From NCBI RefSeq assembly GCF_000473085.1, contig NZ_AXBA01000033.1:1-64000 (forward strand): a stretch of 64,000 nt of DNA. Reading direction: 5' to 3'. This document shows, piece by piece, positions 53,093 to 61,227 of this stretch. Origin of the DNA: Azorhizobium doebereinerae UFLA1-100. Lineage in GTDB: Bacteria > Pseudomonadota > Alphaproteobacteria > Rhizobiales > Xanthobacteraceae. Position 1 is the stretch's first letter. Every line of letters begins with the position of its first letter. Position numbers and translations under genes: made by a program. Under the pieces are notes generated by a model. It ran no database searches, had not been told where the DNA came from, and saw nothing but the letters and a program-made list of their open reading frames with translations.

Positions 53093-53791
53093 CTATGCGG
53101 AGGCGGCGCGCTCGCTGTAGCGGTCCACCAGATAGCCGGCCACCTCGCGCGTCATCAGCGTGAATTTGTACAATTCCTCGCACACGTCGACGACGCGGTC
53201 GTAGAGCGGGCCGGGCTTCATCCGGCCGGCCTCGTCGAATTCCTTGTAGGCCATGGGCACGGACGACTGGTTGGGAATGGTGAGCATGCGCATCCAGCGG
53301 CCGAGCATGCGCATGGAATTGACCGCGTTGAACGACTGCGAGCCGCCGGACACCTGGAGCACGGCCAGGGTGCGGCCCTGGGTCGGGCGGATCGCCCCCT
53401 CGGTCAGCGGCAGCCAGTCGATCTGGCTCTTCATCACCCCGGAGAGATTGCCGTGGCGCTCCGGGCTCACCCACACCTGCCCTTCCGACCACAAGGACAG
53501 CGCGCGCAGTTCCTGCACCTTGGGGTGCCCGGCCGGCGCGTCGTCGGGCAGCGGCAGTCCGGCGGGATCGTAGAAGCGCACCTCGCCGCCCATGGCCTCC
53601 AGCAGCCGCGCCGCTTCCTGCGCTAGGAAGCGGCTGTAGGAGCGCGGTCGCAGCGAGCCGTACAGCAGCAGGAAGCGCGGCGCATGGGCGAAGCGCACCG
53701 GCGGGACGAGGCGATCCGCATCGGGGCGGTCGAACCGGGCCGGGTCCACGTTCGGCAGGCCGTCGGAAAAGAGCGGCGCGGACTTGTGCAT
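53093..53791 (-). CDS. arsH: ArsH organoarsenical oxidase
   Basis: 232 residues. NADPH-dependent FMN flavoprotein that oxidises trivalent methyl- and aryl-arsenicals. FMN phosphate site [24 protein letters not shown] (about 42-65), [23 protein letters not shown] and [23 protein letters not shown] are hallmarks of ArsH. I start at ATG 53791 (MHKSAPL). It is divergent from arsR over a palindromic operator, so it belongs to the arsenic regulon. Confidence 0.93.
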   Translation of the reverse strand: MHKSAPLFSDGLPNVDPARFDRPDADRLVPPVRFAHAPRFLLLYGSLRPRSYSRFLAQEAARLLEAMGGEVRFYDPAGLPLPDDAPAGHPKVQELRALSLWSEGQVWVSPERHGNLSGVMKSQIDWLPLTEGAIRPTQGRTLAVLQVSGGSQSFNAVNSMRMLGRWMRMLTIPNQSSVPMAYKEFDEAGRMKPGPLYDRVVDVCEELYKFTLMTREVAGYLVDRYSERAASA

Positions 53792-53806
53792 CGGACCTCC
53801 GTCATG

Positions 53807-53834
53807 CAATATTTCAATAACTTTTGAGATATTG
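53807..53834. promoter_or_regulatory. ArsR operator
   Basis: CAATATTTCAA-N6-TTGAGATATTG, 11-bp inverted repeat with one mismatch, AT-rich, sitting between arsH and arsR and ending nine bases before the arsR ATG. ArsR/SmtB repressors bind such sites and leave when As(III) binds. Confidence 0.78.
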
Positions 53835-53842
53835 GATCATTG

Positions 53843-54202
53843 ATGGACGAGCAGCAAGCCATTTCCGCCTTCAGCGCCCTGGCGCAGGCGCACCGCCTGC
53901 GGATCGTCCGCGCCCTGGTCGAGGCCGGGCCGGACGGGCTGGCGGCCGGGGCGCTGGCCGCCGCGGGGGGCATCTCGTCCTCCAACCTGTCGTTCCATCT
54001 GAAAGAGCTGGAGCACGCCGGGCTGGTGCGCTCACGCCGGGCGTCGCGCTCCATCATCTACAGCGCGTGCCTGACCGCTTTGTCGGGCCTCGTCGCATTC
54101 CTGATGCAGGACTGCTGCCAGGGCCACCCTGAGGTATGCGCCCCGGCGGCGGCCGCCCTCGCCGCCTGCTGCACGTCCAAGGAGAGCAAGCTCGATGCCT
54201 GA
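53843..54202 (+). CDS. arsR: ArsR-family arsenic-responsive repressor
   Basis: 119 residues. Winged helix: ISAFSALAQAHRLRIVRALVEAGPDGLAAGALAAAGGISSSNLSFHLKELEHAGLVRSRRASRSIIYSA. The ELCVCDL metal site of E. coli ArsR is absent; instead the C-terminal part has QDCCQGHPEVC and AACCTS, so As(III) is probably bound by these C-terminal Cys, as in the CgArsR/AfArsR-like types. ATG 53843 is the start. It heads the operon arsR-orf-arsC/N2-acr3. Confidence 0.92.
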   Translation: MDEQQAISAFSALAQAHRLRIVRALVEAGPDGLAAGALAAAGGISSSNLSFHLKELEHAGLVRSRRASRSIIYSACLTALSGLVAFLMQDCCQGHPEVCAPAAAALAACCTSKESKLDA

Positions 54203-54398
54203 TCAGGTGCTCAACGTCGCAGGCCCGGACATCGCGAAGGAAGCCGCCTTCGTCGCCGCGCTCAAATATCTCAGGAACCGGATCTCGGTGTTCACCGCCC
54301 TGCCGATCGCCAGGCTCGACCGCCTGTCGCTCGGCACCAAGCTGCGCGAGATCGGCCGCGCCGAGGGCAGCACCACGCCCCGCCCGAGCGTGGCCTGA
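54195..54398 (+). CDS. Small protein of unknown function in the ars operon
   Basis: 67 residues, overlapping arsR by eight bases and ending three bases before arsC. MPDQVLNVAGPDIAKEAAFVAALKYLRNRISVFTALPIARLDRLSLGTKLREIG shows two possible helices and no Cys, so it is not a metallochaperone of the ArsD kind. Tight packing and in-frame codon bias support a real gene. I do not recognise a family. Confidence 0.6.
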   Translation: MPDQVLNVAGPDIAKEAAFVAALKYLRNRISVFTALPIARLDRLSLGTKLREIGRAEGSTTPRPSVA

Positions 54399-54401
54399 GC
54401 C

Positions 54402-55229
54402 ATGGACATCGTCGTCTATCACAACCCCGACTGCGGCACCTCGCGCAACACCCTGGCGCTGATCCGCCATGCCGGCATCGAGCCGCACGTGATCGAATAT
54501 CTGAAGACGCCGCCCGCCCGCGCGCTGCTGCAACAGCTCGCCGCGCGGGCCGGCTGGCCGCTGCGCGACCTGCTGCGGGAGAAGGGCACGCCGTTCAAGG
54601 ACCTCGGCCTCGCCGACCCGGCGCTCAGCGACGACGCCCTGCTGGACGCGGTGGCGGCGCACCCCATCCTGCTCAACCGGCCGCTGGTGGTCTCCCCGCT
54701 CGGCGTGAAGCTCTGCCGCCCCTCCGAGATCGCCCTCGACCTGCTGCCGGTGGCGCCGCGCGCCGACCTCGACAAGGACGACGGCACGCCCTTCCTGCGC
54801 GACGAGCAGGTCGCCGCCGACGACCCACGCCTCGCCAAGGCGCTGCGCGAGGCGGGCCTGCCCACTGAGGACCTCTCCACCACGGCGGGGCGCTTCTTCA
54901 GCTTCCGCACGCTGGGCGGGACGCTGGTCGGCTATGGCGGGTTCGAGCCCGCCGGCGGCGAGGCGCTGCTGCGCTCGCTGCTGGTCAAGCCGGACCGGCG
55001 CGGCAGGGGCGCGGGGCGCAACATGGTGCTCCTGCTGCAACGGCGCGCCTTCGAGGCCGGCGCCCGCCGGCTGTGGCTGCTCACCGACACCGCCGCCGCC
55101 TATTTCGAAAAGCTCGGCTTCAAGCCCGCCGACCGGGCCGACGCGCCTCCGGCGATCACCGGATCGGCGCAGGCGCGGGCGCTGTGTCCCGCCTCCGCCG
55201 CCCTGCTCTCCCGCCGCATCGCGCTCTGA
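54402..55229 (+). CDS. Arsenate reductase fused to ArsN2-type GNAT acetyltransferase
   Basis: 275 residues in two parts. Residues 1-135: glutaredoxin-type ArsC with catalytic Cys11 in HNPDCGTSRNTL, the three-Arg pattern partly visible (RPLVVSPLGVKLCRP) and the usual length. Residues 140-275: GNAT fold, with LGGTLVGYGGFEPAGGEALLRSLLVKPDRRGRGAGRNMVLLLQRRAFEAGARRLWLLTDTAAAYFEKLGF, where RRGRGAG is the acetyl-CoA loop; this matches ArsN2 proteins of arsenic islands. So one polypeptide could reduce arsenate and acetylate an arsenical (ArsN1 acts on phosphinothricin-like arsenicals; ArsN2's substrate is less sure). The acr3 pump gene follows after seven bases. Confidence 0.88.
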   Translation: MDIVVYHNPDCGTSRNTLALIRHAGIEPHVIEYLKTPPARALLQQLAARAGWPLRDLLREKGTPFKDLGLADPALSDDALLDAVAAHPILLNRPLVVSPLGVKLCRPSEIALDLLPVAPRADLDKDDGTPFLRDEQVAADDPRLAKALREAGLPTEDLSTTAGRFFSFRTLGGTLVGYGGFEPAGGEALLRSLLVKPDRRGRGAGRNMVLLLQRRAFEAGARRLWLLTDTAAAYFEKLGFKPADRADAPPAITGSAQARALCPASAALLSRRIAL

Positions 55230-55236
55230 GGCCGCC

Positions 55237-56298
55237 ATGTCGCTGTTCGAGCGCTATCTCACGCTGTGGGTCGCCCTGTGCATCGTCGCGGGGGTGGCGC
55301 TGGGCCATGTCATGCCGGGCGCGTTCCAGGCCATCGGCGCGCTGGAGATCGCCCAGGTCAACCTGCCGGTGGCGGTGCTGATCTGGCTCATGGTCATTCC
55401 CATGCTGCTGAAGATCGATTTCTCCGCCCTGGCTGAGGTCCGCCGCCACTGGCGGGGCATCGGCGTGACCCTGTTCGTCAACTGGGCGGTGAAGCCCTTC
55501 TCCATGGCCGCCCTCGGCTGGCTGTTCATCGGCTGGCTGTTCCGGCCGCTGCTGCCGGCGGACCAGATCAACAGCTACATCGCCGGCCTCATCATCCTGG
55601 CCGCCGCGCCCTGCACCGCCATGGTGTTCGTCTGGTCGAACCTGACCAAGGGCGAGCCGCACTTCACTTTGTCGCAGGTGGCGCTCAACGACGCCATCAT
55701 GGTGGTCGCCTTCGCGCCCATCGTCGGCCTGCTGCTCGGGCTCTCGGCCATCACCGTGCCATGGGGCACGCTGGTGCTCTCCGTCGGCCTCTACATCGTG
55801 CTGCCCGTTCTGGTGGCGCAGGTGCTGCGCGCGCGCATCCTGCGGGCCAGGGGCACCTACGGGCTGGAGAGGCTGCTGGGCGTGCTCGGCCCGGTGTCAC
55901 TGGTGGCGCTGCTGGCGACGCTGGTGCTGCTGTTCGGCTTCCAGGGCGGGCAGATCATCGCCCAGCCGCTGGTCATCGCCCTGCTGGCCGTGCCGATCCT
56001 GATCCAGGTCTATTTCAACTCGGCCCTGGCCTACCTGCTGAACCGGCTGGCCGGCGAGGCGCATTGCGTGGCCGGCCCCTCGGCCCTCATCGGCGCGTCC
56101 AACTTCTTCGAGCTGGCGGTGGCCGCCGCCATCAGCCTGTTCGGCTTCCACTCCGGCGCGGCGCTCGCCACCGTGGTGGGCGTGCTGATCGAGGTGCCGG
56201 TGATGCTGTCGGTGGTGTGGATCGTGAACCGCAGCAAGGGTTGGTACGAGCGCGGCGCCGGCGCGGCCGCCCCGGCGGCGGCGCGCGGCGAGCCCTGA
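55237..56298 (+). CDS. acr3: Arsenite efflux pump, ACR3 family
   Basis: 353 residues, ten predicted membrane segments. ACR3 signatures: LIWLMVIPMLLKIDF, NWAVKPFSMAALGWLF, and the conserved Cys in AAPCTAMVFVWSNLTKGEPHFTLSQVALND (about residue 128), needed for As(III) transport; GASNFFELAVAAAISLFGFHSGAALATVVGVLIEVPVML closes the protein. Pumps As(III) out using the proton gradient. Last gene of the ars operon, sometimes named arsB. Confidence 0.94.
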   Translation: MSLFERYLTLWVALCIVAGVALGHVMPGAFQAIGALEIAQVNLPVAVLIWLMVIPMLLKIDFSALAEVRRHWRGIGVTLFVNWAVKPFSMAALGWLFIGWLFRPLLPADQINSYIAGLIILAAAPCTAMVFVWSNLTKGEPHFTLSQVALNDAIMVVAFAPIVGLLLGLSAITVPWGTLVLSVGLYIVLPVLVAQVLRARILRARGTYGLERLLGVLGPVSLVALLATLVLLFGFQGGQIIAQPLVIALLAVPILIQVYFNSALAYLLNRLAGEAHCVAGPSALIGASNFFELAVAAAISLFGFHSGAALATVVGVLIEVPVMLSVVWIVNRSKGWYERGAGAAAPAAARGEP

Positions 56299-56326
56299 CC
56301 GCGCGGCAGCGGCGCTGGCGAGCCGG

Positions 56327-56343
56327 GCGCGGCTGAGCCGCGC
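56327..56343. other. Short hairpin between convergent acr3 and chemoreceptor genes
   Basis: GCGCGGC-TGA-GCCGCGC, a 7-bp perfect stem 29 bases after acr3 and 18 bases after the minus-strand stop. Both transcripts could use it; there is no T run. Confidence 0.4.
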
Positions 56344-56360
56344 GCCGGCGGGACGTCCGG

Positions 56361-57842
56361 TCAGGCGATCGCGGCGGAGGACTCGCGGACCTTGCGGGTC
56401 GCCGCTTCCACCTGGCCGGTGGAGGCGGCGATGGCGTTCATGTTGTGCTTCACCGTCTCCACGCCCTGGGCGGCCACGTGCATGTTGGAGGAGACCTCGC
56501 GGGTCACCGCCGCCTGCTGCTCCACCGCCGCGGCGATGACGGACGAGATGCTGTTCAGCTCCGAGATGGTGCCGGTGATCGAGCCCAGCGCCGTCACCGC
56601 CTCGCGCGTCGCCTGCTGGACGGCGTCGATCTGGGCGCCGATCTCGCTGGTGGCCTTGGAGGTCTGGCCGGCGAGGCTCTTGACCTCGGAGGCGACCACC
56701 GAGAAGCCCTTGCCGGCCTCGCCGGCGCGCGCCGCCTCGATGGTGGCGTTGAGCGCCAGGAGGTTGGTCTGGCCGGCGATGGCGTCGATCAGCTCCACCA
56801 CGTGGCCGATCTTCTGGGCGGCGCCGGTCAGGCTCTCGACGATGTTGTTGGTGCGCGCGCCCTCGGTCATGGCGGTGTGGGCCAGTTCCGTGGAGGTGAG
56901 CATCTGCCGGCGGATCTCCTCCACCGAGGTGGCCAGCTCCTCGGCGCCGGCGGCCACCGACTGCACGTTGGAGGCGGTCTGCTCGGTCGCGGCGGAGGCC
57001 GAGGCGGCCTGGACGTTGGCCTCCGACAGCTCGGTGGAGATGCGTTCGAGGTCGGCGGCGATCTCCTTCTGGATCTGCGCGCGCTGCTGGCGGCGCATCA
57101 TCGCCTGGGTGATGTCGGTGGCGAACTTGACCACCTTGAACGGCCGGCCGGCATCGTCGGTGATGGGCGTATAGGTGGCCTGGATCCAGACCTCCTTGCC
57201 GCCCTTGCCGATGCGCCGGTATTCCGCCTGCTGATACTCGCCGCGCTGCAGCGCCTCCCAGAACTGCCGGTATTCGGGGGAGGCCTTGTCCTCGGGCGTC
57301 ACGAACATGGAATGGTGGCGGCCCTTGATCTCGTCGAGCCGGTAGCCGAGCGCGTTCAGGAAGTTGTCGTTGGCGTCCGTGACCATGCCGTCCATGGTGA
57401 AGTGGATCACCGCCTGCGACTTGGAGATGGCCGCCACCTGGCCGTTGCTGTCGGAACTGCGCAGCTTGCGCTCGGTGATGTCGGCGGCGAACTTGACCAC
57501 CTTCACCACCCGCCCGGCCCCGTTCAGCACCGGATTGTAGGTGGCTTCGAGCCAGACTTCCCTGCCGTCCTTGCCGATGCGCTTGAACTCGCCGGCATGG
57601 AACTGGCCCGCCGCCAGCGAGCTCCAGAAGCTGCGGTAGTCCGCGCTCTCCGCATAGGACGGCTCGACGAAGATCCGGTGATGCTTGCCGCGAACCTCGC
57701 CGAGGCTGTAGCCGACGACCTGGAGGAACTTGTCGTTGGCCCGGATCACCTCGCCCCGCGGCGTGAATTCGATGACGGCGAAAGAACGGTCCAGCGCCTG
57801 GATGGTGCGGGAATCATCGGAAAATTTCGACAGATGGAACAT
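56361..57842 (-). CDS. Soluble chemoreceptor with two PAS domains
   Basis: 493 residues without membrane segments. Two PAS domains with PAC ends (about 10-125 and 130-247), both of the Aer-like type: [25 protein letters not shown] and [25 protein letters not shown]; each ends [24 protein letters not shown]. The signalling domain follows, with tip [40 protein letters not shown]. It probably binds heme, flavin or a metabolite and talks to a cytoplasmic CheA/CheW array. The two PAS units look like a recent duplication. Upstream is an AT-rich promoter region. Confidence 0.92.
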   Translation of the reverse strand: MFHLSKFSDDSRTIQALDRSFAVIEFTPRGEVIRANDKFLQVVGYSLGEVRGKHHRIFVEPSYAESADYRSFWSSLAAGQFHAGEFKRIGKDGREVWLEATYNPVLNGAGRVVKVVKFAADITERKLRSSDSNGQVAAISKSQAVIHFTMDGMVTDANDNFLNALGYRLDEIKGRHHSMFVTPEDKASPEYRQFWEALQRGEYQQAEYRRIGKGGKEVWIQATYTPITDDAGRPFKVVKFATDITQAMMRRQQRAQIQKEIAADLERISTELSEANVQAASASAATEQTASNVQSVAAGAEELATSVEEIRRQMLTSTELAHTAMTEGARTNNIVESLTGAAQKIGHVVELIDAIAGQTNLLALNATIEAARAGEAGKGFSVVASEVKSLAGQTSKATSEIGAQIDAVQQATREAVTALGSITGTISELNSISSVIAAAVEQQAAVTREVSSNMHVAAQGVETVKHNMNAIAASTGQVEAATRKVRESSAAIA

Positions 57843-58345
57843 GGCGGCAGCCTACTCAGGTTGTATCCCTGAATACGCGTTCATAATGAAATATACGAAT
57901 ATGTAAAGTTGAATATGCACCATATTGCAGTATATTTACGGATTATACGGAGAATAATACCTCAAAATACAAATAAATAAACGATAAATAATAAACATTA
58001 TTTACACGTTATTTAAAAGAGTGCGCGGAATTCGTCTCGAAGACAGGACATCGCGGCGTATCATCGGTCAGGGTCCGCGCGCTGCGCCGGACCGCCGGGC
58101 GGCCGGTCAGTCGCCAGCGCGGACAGAGCCGTTTTAGATCGATCCAATTCTCGCGAGCGGACGCCTCCAGCTTCTAGCAGGATGGGCTTGCCTGGAGCTT
58201 GCCGGCGCCCGCCGTCCGGGCGCGCCCGACGGCTATTTGAATGGTCCGGGCGACATGCTTAAATGCGCCGGCTTCCGCTCCGACATCGCAAGGGCAGCCC
58301 GGCTCCGGCTCGCCGGGCCCCGGGCGGTTCGATCGAGGCATCTCG
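57843..58345. other. Divergent intergenic region with a very AT-rich block
   Basis: 503 bases between the chemoreceptor (minus) and AraC (plus) genes. About 57880-58020 is roughly 75-80% A+T, with runs such as AAATAAATAAACGATAAATAATAAAC and several TATA-like words, in a window near 70% G+C. Bases 58022-58345 return to high GC. No gene, tRNA or clear operator is seen; the block may bind nucleoid proteins or hold promoters. Confidence 0.6.
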
Positions 58346-59302
58346 ATGCTGCATTTCTCTACCGACGACCTGAGCCCGCAGCACCGCTTCGACCATTGGC
58401 GGGAGGTGCGCGGCAAGAGCCTGTTCGGCGTCACCATCGAGCTGCACCGCGCCCATCGCGACACCTTCCACGGCCGCTTCTCCGCCGTGGCCGTGGGGGG
58501 CGCTGTGTTCTCGCAGATGCATGCCTCCTCCTACCGGATCAGCCGCACCCCGGCGGACATCGCCCGCATGCCCGGCGACAGCCTCTGCATCGGCCTCCAG
58601 GCGCGCGGGCCGGGCTGGCTCGACATCCACCGCGGGCGCGGCCAGGCGATCCGTAACGGCGACCTGACCATCAGCCATTCCGACCAGCCCTTCACCGGCA
58701 CGCCGGAGCGCGGCGACGGGTTCGACTATGCCATGCTGAAGATCCCCCTGGGCGGCGACATGCTGCTCGGCGCCCCCGCGCACGACCTGTTCGCCACCAC
58801 CCTGCGGCGCGACGGGCCGCTCTCGCGGCCGTTCGCCGCGCTGTTCCGGGCCATCGCGGCGGGCCCGCGCGACGCGGCGGAGGCTCCGGCCGCCATCACC
58901 CACCTGGCGCGGCTGGCCATGCTGGAGCGCGGGCGCCTGCAACGGGGCATGCCGGAAATCCGCGCCGCGCTGCGGGCCGGCTATTTCCACGCCGCCCTTG
59001 AGATCCTGGCCCGCGACCTCGACCGGCCGGACCTGTCGCCGGGCGCGGTGGCACGCGAGCTGGGCATCTCGCCCCGCCATCTGCATGTGCTGTTCGAGCC
59101 CTCCGGCCGGTCGTTCTCACGCACCCTCGCCGGCCTGCGCGTGGCCAGGGCCGGCGACCTGCTGCGGCGCGAGCCGGCGCGGCGGGTGTCGGACATCGCC
59201 TTCGCCTGCGGCTTCGACAGCCTCGCCACCTTCTATCGCGCCTTCCAGGCCAGCTTCGGCATGACGCCGGCCGACCTGCGCGCCTCCGCCGCGCCGACCT
59301 GA
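58346..59302 (+). CDS. AraC-family regulator
   Basis: 318 residues. N-terminal AraC-binding-like domain of the FeaR/ArsC-binding-like kind (HRFDHWREVRGKSLFGVTIELHRAHRDTFHGRF), C-terminal pair of helix-turn-helix units: LSPGAVARELGISPRHLHVLFEPSGRSFSRTLAGLRVARAGDLL and RRVSDIAFACGFDSLATFYRAFQASFGMTPADLR. Start ATG 58346 (MLHFSTDD). The effector and targets are unknown; no evident target gene is divergent apart from the PAS chemoreceptor about 500 bases away. Confidence 0.88.
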   Translation: MLHFSTDDLSPQHRFDHWREVRGKSLFGVTIELHRAHRDTFHGRFSAVAVGGAVFSQMHASSYRISRTPADIARMPGDSLCIGLQARGPGWLDIHRGRGQAIRNGDLTISHSDQPFTGTPERGDGFDYAMLKIPLGGDMLLGAPAHDLFATTLRRDGPLSRPFAALFRAIAAGPRDAAEAPAAITHLARLAMLERGRLQRGMPEIRAALRAGYFHAALEILARDLDRPDLSPGAVARELGISPRHLHVLFEPSGRSFSRTLAGLRVARAGDLLRREPARRVSDIAFACGFDSLATFYRAFQASFGMTPADLRASAAPT

Positions 59303-59359
59303 GCGGCTACCGGATCGCGCGAGACGGCCCATGCCGGGCCGGGCGCGCGCATGGACGGC

Positions 59360-60313
59360 CTACGCGCCCGGCACCGCACCGCAGGCCGGCTCCGGCACCG
59401 CGGCCGCGCGGCCACGGCGATCCCGGCCGGCCGCGTGCTCCAGCACCGTCGCCAGCGGCGTAAGGGGGTCGAGGCCGCGCGTGCGCGCATAGGCCGCCTC
59501 CGCATGCGCCCGGCGCCGGTCCGCCGCATCGAGCCAGAAGCGGATCGCCTCCACGGGGTCCTCGTCTTCCGCCCAATAGGCGCACAGGCCGGCGATCTCC
59601 GGCTGGTCGAGCTGGGCCGGCTCGGACAGGACGAAGGCCTTCAGGTGGGCCATGGCCACCAGCCGCATGGGGCCGATATGGTGGAAGGGCTTCGCCCGCC
59701 CGAGGCTGAGCACGATGCGGGCGCGGTCGGCGCGGGCGTTGCGCAGGAACAGCGGGGTCACGTCGGCCGGCGTGTTCACGGCAAGCCGGCACGCCTCGCC
59801 AATGCGCGCCAGCAGCGGGCGGCGATGGCCGTCCACATTGCCGAAGAAAAAGACGTCGATGTCCTTGTCCCGGTCGGCCAGCCGGCAGCCGGTGTCGAGC
59901 GGCGGCGCGTAGCCGGGCGTGATCTGGCGGGAGAACACGCCGAGATCGGCCATCATGCGCACGCTGTCAGCGAAATAGGACAGGAAGAACCGGCAGCGGT
60001 CGAAGAACGCCCGCCCCTCCGCGCCGAACAGCCAGGCGGTCTCCGGCTTGTAGTTGACCATGCCCCGGTCGATGAACTCGACGTCGAAGACGGCATAGGC
60101 GTAGCCGGAGGCGGCCAGTTCCGCCACCTCGGCGCGGGAGAGATATTGCAGGCCGACCAGGATGTTGAGCGCGCGGGGCTCGAACCGGCGGCTGTCCATC
60201 GTCACCGTGTGGCCGAGCGCGGAGATCCAGTGAAAGAGGCTGACATAGATGTCCTCCTTCATGATCGTCCAGCCCGGGGTGCGATCGAAGACCGCGATAT
60301 GAACACGCGACAC
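59360..60313 (-). CDS. Putative GT-B-type glycosyltransferase
   Basis: 317 residues, no membrane segment. The middle VFFFGNVDGHRRPLLARIGEAC and the C-terminal LSLGRAKPFHHIGPMRLVAMAHLKAFVLSEPAQ resemble CgeB/GT1-type transferases, where the second block would bind the sugar nucleotide. Similarity is by pattern only. It follows the methyltransferase gene by 12 bases and ends the three-gene minus-strand cluster. Confidence 0.55.
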   Translation of the reverse strand: MSRVHIAVFDRTPGWTIMKEDIYVSLFHWISALGHTVTMDSRRFEPRALNILVGLQYLSRAEVAELAASGYAYAVFDVEFIDRGMVNYKPETAWLFGAEGRAFFDRCRFFLSYFADSVRMMADLGVFSRQITPGYAPPLDTGCRLADRDKDIDVFFFGNVDGHRRPLLARIGEACRLAVNTPADVTPLFLRNARADRARIVLSLGRAKPFHHIGPMRLVAMAHLKAFVLSEPAQLDQPEIAGLCAYWAEDEDPVEAIRFWLDAADRRRAHAEAAYARTRGLDPLTPLATVLEHAAGRDRRGRAAAVPEPACGAVPGA

Positions 60314-60325
60314 GCCGGGGCGCTC

Positions 60326-61114
60326 CTAAGCGATATCGTGCACGAAATAGCAGGGGAAGCTGAGATACGGCACGCGCTTGAGGCGCAGGCCATTGAGGCC
60401 GAACACCTCGCGCAGCGCCACCGTCTCGCCGGGGAAGCCGGGATCGTTGATCTCGTCCAGCACCACCACGCTGCCGCGCACGAGATACGGCCGGATCATC
60501 TCCAGCACATCGCGGGTGGGCGCATAGAGGTCCATGTCGAGATAGGCGAGCGCGATCACCGTCTGCGGATGGCGCTCCAGATACTGCGGCAGCGTCGCGC
60601 GGACATCGCCCTTCACGATCTCGTACTTCTTCTTGTGCGGCAGCGGCTTGGACGCCTCCTGCGCGGACAGCACCCGCTCCAGGAAGGCCTCGTAGCCCTG
60701 GGTGGTGCGCACGTTGCCCGGCTGGGCATAGACCGAGGCGCCGTCCTGCGGCGCGATGTCCACGAAGCCGGAGAAGGTGTCGAAGCCGACGATCTTGCGG
60801 TGATAATGGGTCGGCTCGTACAGCGTGCGCAGGTTGCTGAAGATCGACAGGTTCTGCCCCCACCGGGTGCCGAACTCCATGACCACGCCCGGCGTGTCCA
60901 GGATCAGCCGGTAGATATGGTCCATGAACAGGATGCGGCCGAGCAGCAGGTGGTCGGCGAACAGCGCCAGATTGTCCATGCGCTCGTTGCGCGGGATCGG
61001 CGATGTCCGCATGGCGTCTTCCAGCTGCTGCCGGGCCGCCTGTTCCGCCGCATTGAACGCCCGCGTGAAGCCGAGGAGGTTCTCCTCCTCGGGCACCCCG
61101 TCCTGGTCCGCCAT
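60326..61114 (-). CDS. TylF/MycF-like SAM-dependent O-methyltransferase
   Basis: 262 residues, class I Rossmann fold. GVVMEFGTRWGQNLSIFSNL (SAM motif I, about 80-99), KIVGFDTFSGFVD, EIVKGDVRATLPQYLERHPQTVIALAYLDMDLYAPTRDVLEMIRPYLVRGSVVVLDEIND with the metal-binding DMD and DEIND acids. This pattern is that of macrocin O-methyltransferase TylF and its sugar-methylating relatives. Between two transferase genes it probably methylates a glycan residue. The start is ATG 61114 (MADQDGVPEE). Confidence 0.82.
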   Translation of the reverse strand: MADQDGVPEEENLLGFTRAFNAAEQAARQQLEDAMRTSPIPRNERMDNLALFADHLLLGRILFMDHIYRLILDTPGVVMEFGTRWGQNLSIFSNLRTLYEPTHYHRKIVGFDTFSGFVDIAPQDGASVYAQPGNVRTTQGYEAFLERVLSAQEASKPLPHKKKYEIVKGDVRATLPQYLERHPQTVIALAYLDMDLYAPTRDVLEMIRPYLVRGSVVVLDEINDPGFPGETVALREVFGLNGLRLKRVPYLSFPCYFVHDIA

Positions 61115-61227
61115 TCCGCCCCGCCTTTCCACTCTTCCAGCTCAAGATGATCCGCTCCCGCTCCGTTTGCATCCCTGCGGAACGGATGCAATGGCGGCGC
61201 GCTGCTTTTTCGCGCGCGCCGGCGCGG

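Noticed and set aside
61145-61200. Palindrome TTGCATCC..GGATGCAA as another dispersed repeat copy
   Set aside because: The 7-8 bp inverted repeat upstream of the methyltransferase gene lacks the leader and second hairpin; probably a local hairpin.
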